Shown here piece after piece: positions 1-5,234 of a DNA stretch of 16,723 bases. Position 1 is the stretch's first letter; the number at the start of each line of letters is the position of its first letter. The notes below the pieces were generated by a model. The model had not been told where the DNA came from and ran no database searches. It worked only from the letters and a program-made list of their open reading frames with translations. This DNA comes from an uncultured Fretibacterium sp. GTDB lineage: Bacteria; Synergistota; Synergistia; Synergistales; Aminobacteriaceae. The DNA lies in NCBI GenBank assembly GCA_937899395.1, contig CALBPU010000119.1, positions 1 to 16,723 on the forward strand. Reading direction: 5' to 3'. The position numbers were made by a program, and so were the translations under genes.

Positions 1-29
1 TATAAAAATAAATTTTAATTTGAAAGGAT

Positions 30-605
30 ATGAAAATTTTTATGTACGTTCAAAGGCATATTTCTGATTACTTGCCTTTTTTTATCATTTTTGGCTCATT
101 ATTAATTTTGCTGATCTTGATATTTTTTACGCCTTTCGTATCTCATGAACGGAAAAAATTTTTGAGAGACAGTTTTGTATTTTGTTTTGTGCTTTGCATT
201 TTAACAATTATAGGTGATTTTTTCATATTTCCAGCTTTGGAAATGGCCTCAATTTATACATCATATATGGGTCTTTCATGGTCTGTCGTTGCTGTTATAG
301 GGACATACGTATGGAGTATAATCGCGTTTTCAGGATTGTTTATGTTTTTAAGGGCAATACCTTTCTGTGGAAAATTTTTACAGTGGTTCACCTGGTTAAT
401 ATTAACCATTCCGGCAAGATTATATTTTTTAGTAACAAATATTCCTCCTACTCACATTGATTTTTTGAACCTATTGCATGTAAGAACAGTAACAACTGTC
501 GGAACGATTTTGCCTGTATTAACACCTGAGATTATTTTTAAGGCCTGTCTACCTAACATCATTATATTTATTATAATGTGGATTTTGAAACTTCCGCAAC
601 CATGA
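30..605 (+). CDS. Phosphoethanolamine transferase, N-terminal membrane half (gene interrupted by TGA)
   Basis: This is the membrane part of an EptA/CptA-like enzyme that moves phosphoethanolamine from phosphatidylethanolamine onto an envelope glycan or lipid A. The 191 residues form about four hydrophobic helices (roughly residues 15-35, 48-68, 84-110 and 118-138) plus a C-terminal hydrophobic stretch (about 172-186). No catalytic residue lies here. The frame stops at TGA 603-605, and the same frame continues into the sulfatase-type catalytic domain, so this is half of one gene. Start choice is uncertain: the ATG at 30 lies only 1 base after AGGA (25-28), whereas the ATG at 42 sits after an AAAATTTTT spacer as at several other starts in this window. 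The family is inferred from the downstream half. Confidence 0.75.
   Translation: MKIFMYVQRHISDYLPFFIIFGSLLILLILIFFTPFVSHERKKFLRDSFVFCFVLCILTIIGDFFIFPALEMASIYTSYMGLSWSVVAVIGTYVWSIIAFSGLFMFLRAIPFCGKFLQWFTWLILTIPARLYFLVTNIPPTHIDFLNLLHVRTVTTVGTILPVLTPEIIFKACLPNIIIFIIMWILKLPQP
603..605 (+). other. In-frame TGA splitting the phosphoethanolamine transferase gene
   Basis: Codon 192 of the frame opened at 30 is TGA. Reading on gives TANKKLQRALVLC without another stop until TAA at 1887-1889. TGA is a normal stop here: nikQ and nikO both end in TGA, and Trp is written TGG throughout. So this is not a reassigned codon. A single-base change from CGA (Arg) or TGG (Trp), a sequencing error, or low-level readthrough would all explain it. 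Confidence 0.85.
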
Positions 606-632
606 ACGGCAAATAAAAAGCTTCAAAGAGCA

Positions 633-1889
633 TTGGTGCTTTGTATAGGTCTGTTAATTTTCATGGGATATATCATAGATCCGAGAGGTGAAAATTTGCG
701 TCAGGATTCAATGACATATAGCGTAAAAGTTTTAACCGGAACATTTAAAAGTATGGAAGATTATAATCTCTACTCTAAACAAAGAGAAACATTTATTCCT
801 AAGAAAACAGATATTGTACCTCCCAAGAACAATTTAGTTTTAATTCTTGATGAATCAATACGAGGTGATTATCTTTCAATCAATTCTCCAGGACTAAACA
901 CAACACCTCTTCTTGAAAAATATCTTCGAGATTATCCCAAAAATATTTTTAATTACGGTCTTACTCTTTCAACTGCGACAAATACTTTTCTATCAGGCTG
1001 CGCTATTTTAACAGGATTAGATCACATTCCTGATGAAGAATTCAGGGTGTTTTCAGCTCCTACTCTTTTTGACATTGCTAAGGCTAACGGTTATAAAACT
1101 GTCATGCTCGCATTACAAGCAAGTTATCCTGACTTTGTGATTCGACAAGCTGATTTGGATAGGATTGACACAATATATGTTAGTGATAAAGATTTCATGT
1201 TATTCGATAACGAAAAAAATATAGACAGTGATTTGGACGAGGCAGATATTCTTCATAAACGCTTAAAAGAAGAATCGGGGCTTTTTGTTTTTCTATATAA
1301 AATTGGTTTGCATTCTCCTTATCAAATACGTTACCCTGTGAATAGCGAAAATGACATCTTTACTCCGTCTCTAGGCGTAAAAGAACAATTTTCACCTTCA
1401 AAACGCAGAGAAATCATTAACTCTTATAAAAACGCTTTACACTATAATGTTGACGGTTTCTTTAAGCGTTTGCTTGGCGATAATCCTGAAGAACTGAAAG
1501 ATTGTACTATAATTTATACGTCAGATCATGCTGAGAGTCTTTTTGAACGAGGAGTTGGCTTACATAGCACAGGAATTTTTGAACAAACAATCGTACCTTT
1601 TTTAATTTTCAGTACTGATTCATGGGTGCTTGAAAATTTGAAACACCCTGACGAGATCCCTTTTACGCTTCATCACATGAATATAGCTCCAACAATTCAA
1701 TCAATCTTATGCAGAGATTTAGAACATTCTTCCGGAGATTACAGCTCACTTGTGTCAAAAGAGAATTTCAAACAGCCTCCGTTGGTTTATATCAGTAAAG
1801 GAGCAGTTTGGGAAGGTGAAATATCTTCTCCTGTATCAGTTGACGAAAACGGAAAAATGATATTACCTGTTGAAAAATATATGTACTAA
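633..1889 (+). CDS. Phosphoethanolamine transferase, sulfatase-fold catalytic half (gene interrupted by TGA)
   Basis: This is the periplasmic alkaline-phosphatase/sulfatase-fold domain (Sulfatase, PF00884) of an EptA/CptA-like transferase. It opens with a hydrophobic helix (about the first 14 residues), the usual last helix before the catalytic domain. Recognisable blocks are ILDES (zinc-ligand Glu), STATNT (holding the likely nucleophile Thr), LHSPYQIRYP, and SDHAES (Asp-His metal ligands) followed by LHST. Apart from the upstream TGA the domain looks intact. If translated alone it would start at TTG 633 or ATG 663, and neither has a good ribosome binding site, so function is doubtful. The stop codon abuts the convergent dgkA stop. 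The acceptor (lipid A, core sugar or other glycan) cannot be told from sequence. Confidence 0.85.
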   Translation: MVLCIGLLIFMGYIIDPRGENLRQDSMTYSVKVLTGTFKSMEDYNLYSKQRETFIPKKTDIVPPKNNLVLILDESIRGDYLSINSPGLNTTPLLEKYLRDYPKNIFNYGLTLSTATNTFLSGCAILTGLDHIPDEEFRVFSAPTLFDIAKANGYKTVMLALQASYPDFVIRQADLDRIDTIYVSDKDFMLFDNEKNIDSDLDEADILHKRLKEESGLFVFLYKIGLHSPYQIRYPVNSENDIFTPSLGVKEQFSPSKRREIINSYKNALHYNVDGFFKRLLGDNPEELKDCTIIYTSDHAESLFERGVGLHSTGIFEQTIVPFLIFSTDSWVLENLKHPDEIPFTLHHMNIAPTIQSILCRDLEHSSGDYSSLVSKENFKQPPLVYISKGAVWEGEISSPVSVDENGKMILPVEKYMY

Positions 1890-2258
1890 TTAAGTTATTA
1901 TGGCTTCAATGATTAATGCCAGCCATAAAAATATATTGAAGCCCACCATAATAAATACTGCCGATGATAACATATCTTTTCCTGCTTTAATTTCTGGACG
2001 GAAATTTTTGTCGATAAGGTCAAAAGTTTTTTCAACGGCACTATTTACTAATTCAAATGCCATTACGATTAACCACATTGCCGTAAGAAAAATTTTCCGC
2101 TCAAAATTCAACGGTATTACACATAAAATTAAAATCATAGCTGCAAAAACTATGGTTTCATATTGAAAAGCCTGTTCATTTTTCAGAGCGTAATACAGTC
2201 CCTCAAGAGAATACTTTGAAGCATTAATTAGACGCTTTAACGGATTACTATAATGCAT
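1890..2258 (-). CDS. dgkA: Diacylglycerol kinase (prokaryotic, integral membrane)
   Basis: This small inner-membrane kinase phosphorylates diacylglycerol to phosphatidic acid. Its 122 residues match the usual DgkA length and contain three hydrophobic segments (about 35-50, 56-74 and 98-119). The catalytic block is clear: E69, N72 and E76 in FELVNSAVEK, then K94-D95 in KDMLSSAV, at the same numbers as in Escherichia coli DgkA. The start ATG has TAAGG about 5 bases upstream. It converges with the phosphoethanolamine transferase gene with no gap between stop codons. Because phosphoethanolamine transfer from phosphatidylethanolamine releases diacylglycerol, the pairing makes biochemical sense. 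The soluble DgkB family and undecaprenol kinases are alternatives; undecaprenol kinase (the Gram-positive DgkA relative) cannot be fully excluded. Confidence 0.92.
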   Translation of the reverse strand: MHYSNPLKRLINASKYSLEGLYYALKNEQAFQYETIVFAAMILILCVIPLNFERKIFLTAMWLIVMAFELVNSAVEKTFDLIDKNFRPEIKAGKDMLSSAVFIMVGFNIFLWLALIIEAIIT

Positions 2259-2280
2259 TTTTACCTTAGGTTTAGCTTAA

Positions 2281-2324
2281 ATAAAAACGTCCTTCCTACT
2301 CACTCTCGAATAGGAAGGGCGTTT
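2281..2324 (-). terminator. Rho-independent terminator of the Synergist-CTERM gene
   Basis: Bases 2285-2298 pair with 2311-2324 in a 14-bp stem with one G-U pair and a 12-base loop. Read on the minus strand the stem is followed by UUUUU (complement of 2283-2287). It lies 56 bases past the stop of the gene at 2380-3042 and ahead of dgkA. The plus-strand side lacks a good T tract. Confidence 0.8.
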
Positions 2325-2351
2325 ATAGTTTAGTCTGCGTGTTTGTGTTAA
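2322..2351 (-). promoter_or_regulatory. Candidate dgkA promoter overlapping the upstream terminator
   Basis: On the minus strand a -35 of TTAACA (2346-2351) is separated by 18 bases from a -10 of TATAAA (2322-2327). Transcription would start near 2315, inside the right arm of the preceding terminator, so the dgkA transcript would not carry the intact hairpin. Both boxes match the sigma-70 consensus at 5 of 6 positions, but AT-rich DNA produces such matches by chance. Confidence 0.4.
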
Positions 2352-2379
2352 GCTTACAATTCTGTGTGTGTATTACTGA

Positions 2380-3042
2380 TTACTTTTTGCGGCATGCAAG
2401 GAAAAGTCCAAGTACGCCGAATGCAAGTGCTGACATTCCTGTCGAACAACCGCCGCCTGAGCTGCTGAGACCGCCGCCTTCTACTGATGCTGCAATAGGA
2501 GTAAGCAAATCAGCCTCTGCTGAAAGTTCTACGCTGCTCGCTGTTTCACCGTTCAAAATATCTTTCCACTTTATGCAGATGAATGTTGAACCGTTAGCTT
2601 CTTGTTTCCACATATTGTTGCCGCCCTTGTAAAGTGTGCCGCCAATATAAGCATAAAGATCATCTTTGCCTGATACAGCGTTAGCACTTACTTTGATCGG
2701 AATTACAACGCCATCATTAATCTTTGATGTATCAATGGTCGCAAGTGAAACAACCGTAGCGTTATCACCTAATGCCTCTGCTGCTTCTTCAGAAGCTTTC
2801 TTCTGTTCGGTAGTTGCTTCACTTGTAGTTGCGATAGCACTCTGTAACATTGATGCACCTAAATAATCATAATTCCCAGCTTTTGCATCTTTGTTATCAT
2901 TAAGAGCTGTAACTTCTTCAGTTGAAATACTGCTTGCCGTATTCTGATTGGTACCCGGATCAACATGAATTACGTGCCCCGCTGCAAACGCAGCAACCGC
3001 CAAAGCCAAAACCAATGACAAAACTACTAATAACTTTTTCAT
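2380..3042 (-). CDS. Secreted protein with Synergist-CTERM sorting tail, function unknown
   Basis: The 220-residue product has an N-terminal signal peptide (KK, then a hydrophobic core at 4-19, likely AFA|AGH cleavage after residue 20). The mature body is Ala/Thr/Ser/Glu-rich at 35-100, with a more structured region at about 95-180. The C-terminus has SSSGGGC (Cys199), a hydrophobic helix (203-216) and RKK at the end: the tripartite layout of the Synergist-CTERM sorting signal, probably processed or anchored at the envelope. By analogy with other Cys-containing CTERM tails, Cys199 could be modified; that is inference. I recognise no domain in the body. The start has GGAG about 9-10 bases upstream and a strong promoter. 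It appears to be a single-gene transcript with its own terminator. Confidence 0.85.
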   Translation of the reverse strand: MKKLLVVLSLVLALAVAAFAAGHVIHVDPGTNQNTASSISTEEVTALNDNKDAKAGNYDYLGASMLQSAIATTSEATTEQKKASEEAAEALGDNATVVSLATIDTSKINDGVVIPIKVSANAVSGKDDLYAYIGGTLYKGGNNMWKQEANGSTFICIKWKDILNGETASSVELSAEADLLTPIAASVEGGGLSSSGGGCSTGMSALAFGVLGLFLACRKK

Positions 3043-3124
3043 AAAAAAAACACTCCTTTTCGGAAATTAAAAATTTATCTTCGTGTCGTTCTCACTAAGT
3101 AATACACGCAGAACCACATTGCAC

Positions 3125-3152
3125 ATTCTACACCCAGTTTTATTTTTGTCAA
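3125..3152 (-). promoter_or_regulatory. Promoter of the Synergist-CTERM gene
   Basis: On the minus strand TTGACA (3147-3152) is followed after 16 bases by TAGAAT (3125-3130). This is a near-consensus sigma-70 promoter that would give a leader of about 75 bases before the ATG at 3042, which has a GGAG ribosome binding site. The rest of 3043-3219 shows no other gene or clear structure. Confidence 0.7.
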
Positions 3153-3219
3153 TAACTTAAAGGAAAAATTTTTAGGTTAATTTACTGATGAAGGGAAAAA
3201 ATTGAATTTAATTATGAAA

Positions 3220-3327
3220 TTATAAAAGTCTAAAGAATTGGATAAGGTCAGTATTTTTTAAGTTATTTATTTTGGTAAGGAGTTAGAAATAATTTCTGTT
3301 ATAAAAATCAATTAAATTTTTCTCTGC
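3220..3327 (-). pseudogene. Detached C-terminus of the GNAT acetyltransferase gene
   Basis: Past the TAA at 3328-3330, the same minus-strand frame reads AEKNLIDFYNRNYF, a second TAA (3283-3285), then 20 codons ending in DLIQFFRLL before TAA at 3220-3222. The first block aligns without gaps to the usual GNAT ending (E-x-N-x-x-x-L-I-x-F-Y-x-x-N-G-F), and the second resembles the last helix of the same family. The Gly of the NGF motif is Tyr here. This is best read as the remnant of a gene of about 196 codons carrying two nonsense changes. Confidence 0.7.
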
Positions 3328-3810
3328 TTAAGTCTCGACAAAAACAATCATTCCGCCTGCCTGATACTGCAAATTTTTTATGATGTAGAGAGCAGCGTCA
3401 AGAAGTTCATCGCCCGAAATTTTTTCGTTGAAGCCGTGATAAAAATTTTTCCTGAGTTGAGCGATTAAATATGCCGCCATAGTATAAGATTGAGTTTTTT
3501 CGTCGAGCTTGCAAATACGTTCGATTTTTTTACGTTGAGTGTTGCTTTTAATGTTGTTGATACCGATAGTAAGGGGCTTAATTGTGAGGGCAAAAAGTCC
3601 GACAGGTACAACTTCATCAATAGGTATCACGAAATATGTAACGGATTGGCTTTTTTTCGTGAAATCAATTGAATTTTTCTTGAAAAAATTTTCGACACCG
3701 GGATTGAGAGGACATGAAAAATTATTAAGCATTTCCCTTACTCTTTGTTCTCCGTTATCTTTAATGAATGTTCGCATGTTTTCAATTCTAAATTGTTTAT
3801 AAATTAACAT
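3328..3810 (-). CDS. GNAT-family acetyltransferase, C-terminally truncated (probable toxin-like partner, decayed)
   Basis: The 160-residue product resembles the small GNAT-like acetyltransferases found beside a short upstream partner in many anaerobes. The N-terminus has the charged MRTFIKDNGEQ region and FSCPLNPGVENFF. The middle has TYFVIPID and VGLFALTIKPL (beta strands), then YLIAQLRKNF, the ISGDELLDAAL helix and GGMIVFVET. The last strand and helix of the fold are missing because TAA at 3328-3330 ends the frame; they persist as downstream remnants. The protein has probably lost acetyl-CoA-dependent activity. Its ATG lies inside the upstream small gene (14-base overlap), with a weak AGAGG ribosome binding site, pointing to translational coupling. 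The toxin-antitoxin role is inferred from this arrangement only. Confidence 0.7.
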   Translation of the reverse strand: MLIYKQFRIENMRTFIKDNGEQRVREMLNNFSCPLNPGVENFFKKNSIDFTKKSQSVTYFVIPIDEVVPVGLFALTIKPLTIGINNIKSNTQRKKIERICKLDEKTQSYTMAAYLIAQLRKNFYHGFNEKISGDELLDAALYIIKNLQYQAGGMIVFVET

Positions 3811-4015
3811 TTTTTTTCGCCTCTTCTTCTGCTTTTATTCTTGCAAGATTTTTTTCCATTTCCTCAAAAATTCTTTTGCTTTCTTCACGATCAGTTACAA
3901 GCTCACAGTTAAAATCCCTGTAAGGTTTCGGCTCTGAAAAAAGTAAATCAATGAAATTCGATACAGCTTCATCGCCCTCGATAACGAAATTCTTAAATAT
4001 GCTTGACGTTGCCAT
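3797..4015 (-). CDS. Small antitoxin-like protein upstream of the GNAT gene
   Basis: This 72-residue acidic protein begins MATSSIFKNFVIEGDEAV and ends in a charged helix (about 42-70, rich in Glu, Lys and Arg). It resembles the short proteins (MATSSI-x-KNFVI type) often encoded just before GNAT-like genes in Firmicutes and related gut bacteria, which suggests an antitoxin-like partner. No ribbon-helix-helix or helix-turn-helix motif is evident. It starts 29 bases after the ccdA stop, so it is probably in the ccdA transcript. A TAAGGAG site lies about 12 bases before the ATG, slightly far. The 3' end overlaps the GNAT start by 14 bases. If the GNAT partner is dead, this gene may be a relic too. 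Confidence 0.6.
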   Translation of the reverse strand: MATSSIFKNFVIEGDEAVSNFIDLLFSEPKPYRDFNCELVTDREESKRIFEEMEKNLARIKAEEEAKKNVNL

Positions 4016-4044
4016 GATAAAAAATCACTCCTTAAAAATTTTTG

Positions 4045-4779
4045 TTAATTATACAGAAAATATCTAAGCTCGTACAAAAAATATAATCCTCCTGCAATTA
4101 ATCCTAAACCGCATAAAATATTTACGGCATTCATAATTTTTGTGCCTCTTTCACTCTGAAGATAACCCGAAAAAATTTGCGCAAATGTTCCGGCACTAAC
4201 TAAAACCGCACTATATCCCAGAGCATACGACAACACTAAAAATATTCCATCGAACGAAGCACTTGACATCGCAAGCGATAAAACAGGGCTTACATAAGCA
4301 ATACTACACGGCCCTATTGCAAGTCCTGAAACTATTCCTAATATTATTGCGCCTTTAAGGTCTTGAGACTCTGTTCCTTTACCTCCTGAACCTAACGAAA
4401 AAAATTTCATGTGTATTAATCCGATTAACTGAAGCCCCGTTAATATGAATATAATCGCAACTATTAACGTTAAAAATCTTTCATAACCCCTCAATAACAT
4501 TCCTAAACCTGACATTATAAAAGCTATAAGCATTAAATTAATTATTATCCCTAAACAAAATGCACACGAAATTTTGAAGGCTCTTGAACGTGTAGGAGTG
4601 TCAGTATTTTCAATATAACCTACAACTAAGGGCACTATTGAAATTCCGCACGGACTTAAAATCACGCTCGCTATTCCCCAAAAGAACGCCCCGAAATATT
4701 TCAAGATACCTGATGAAAACATTACATCAAAAATTTTATCCAACATAAAAAATTTTCTCCTTAACAAAATATTAATCAT
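4045..4779 (-). CDS. ccdA: Cytochrome c biogenesis / thiol-transfer membrane protein CcdA (DsbD core family)
   Basis: CcdA carries electrons across the inner membrane from cytoplasmic thioredoxin to periplasmic thiol proteins, for cytochrome c maturation or disulfide reduction. The 244-residue protein has six hydrophobic helices. The two conserved half-site cysteines are in LSPCGISIVPL (helix 1) and AIGPCSIAYVSP (helix 4), each next to a Pro as expected in the family. There is no thioredoxin or periplasmic domain, so it is the short form. Two starts are equally supported: ATG 4779 (TAGGAG upstream) and ATG 4746 (AAGGAG upstream), giving 244 or 233 residues. It leads an operon with the antitoxin-like and GNAT genes and is divergent from groES. 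It is unrelated to the plasmid-addiction antitoxin also called CcdA. Confidence 0.88.
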   Translation of the reverse strand: MINILLRRKFFMLDKIFDVMFSSGILKYFGAFFWGIASVILSPCGISIVPLVVGYIENTDTPTRSRAFKISCAFCLGIIINLMLIAFIMSGLGMLLRGYERFLTLIVAIIFILTGLQLIGLIHMKFFSLGSGGKGTESQDLKGAIILGIVSGLAIGPCSIAYVSPVLSLAMSSASFDGIFLVLSYALGYSAVLVSAGTFAQIFSGYLQSERGTKIMNAVNILCGLGLIAGGLYFLYELRYFLYN

Positions 4780-4809
4780 GAAAATTTTACTCCTACGTAA
4801 TTTTAACTA

Positions 4810-4838
4810 TTGCGTTTTTTGAGAGAGAGGGATATTAT
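4810..4838 (+). promoter_or_regulatory. groESL promoter
   Basis: A -35 of TTGCGT (4810-4815) and a -10 of TATTAT (4833-4838) are separated by 17 bases. Transcription would begin near 4845, just before the CIRCE operator, the standard arrangement for HrcA-repressed chaperone operons. Confidence 0.75.
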
Positions 4839-4853
4839 TTCCGCCGTTGTTAG

Positions 4854-4880
4854 TTAGCACTCTTTATTATTGAGTGCCAT
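4854..4880 (+). promoter_or_regulatory. CIRCE operator (HrcA binding site) upstream of groES
   Basis: TTAGCACTC (4854-4862), a 9-base spacer and GAGTGCCAT (4872-4880) match the CIRCE inverted repeat TTAGCACTC-N9-GAGTGCTAA. The left arm is perfect and the right arm matches at 7 of 9 positions. Its place just after the predicted transcription start implies repression by HrcA, released on heat shock. Confidence 0.92.
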
Positions 4881-4911
4881 TAAGAAAAAAATTAAGGAGG
4901 TCATATTTATT

Positions 4912-5202
4912 ATGAAACTTAAACCATTAGGCGACAGAATAGTTGTTAAAGTTTTAACTCGTGAAGAGAAAACAAAGGGCGGAATAGTTCTTCCTGATAC
5001 AGCGAAAGAAAAACCGACAGAGGGTGAAGTCCTCGCAGTAGGAACAGGAAAAATTTTAGATAACGGACAGAAACAGCCTGTTGAAGTTAAAGTTGGAGAC
5101 AGAATTATTTTCAGCAAATACGCCGGAACAGAAGTTAAAGTTGACGGTGAAGAGCTTGTAATTTTCAGCGAACGTGATGTTCTTGCAATCATTGAGAAAT
5201 AG
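4912..5202 (+). CDS. groES: Co-chaperonin GroES
   Basis: GroES forms the seven-subunit lid of the GroEL folding chamber in the cytoplasm. The 96-residue product has the family start MKLKPLGDRIVVKV, the mobile loop around EEKTKGGIVLP (GroEL contact), EGEVLAVGTG, and the C-terminal KVGDRIIFSKYAGTEV block. ATG 4912 is chosen because AAGGAGGT (4894-4901) lies 10 bases upstream and the family starts here; an upstream TTG at 4870 would overlap the CIRCE operator and adds residues the family lacks. It is the first gene of groES-groEL, with 32 bases to groEL. Confidence 0.97.
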   Translation: MKLKPLGDRIVVKVLTREEKTKGGIVLPDTAKEKPTEGEVLAVGTGKILDNGQKQPVEVKVGDRIIFSKYAGTEVKVDGEELVIFSERDVLAIIEK

Positions 5203-5234
5203 TTAGAGATATTTATTAAGGAGAAGAAATTATT

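Noticed and set aside
603..643. TGA followed by a small hairpin (CAAAG 624-628 with CTTTG 639-643) as a selenocysteine insertion signal
   Set aside because: The stem is short and bulged, the codon falls in a loop between membrane helices where no Cys or Sec role is known, and the family has no selenoprotein members that I know of.
2339..2866. Open frames on the plus strand opposite the Synergist-CTERM gene
   Set aside because: They mirror the repetitive Ala/Ser/Gly codons of the real gene, lack ribosome binding sites and resemble no family.
4870..4911. TTG-initiated N-terminal extension of GroES
   Set aside because: It overlaps the CIRCE operator, adds residues absent from the family, and a textbook ribosome binding site precedes ATG 4912.
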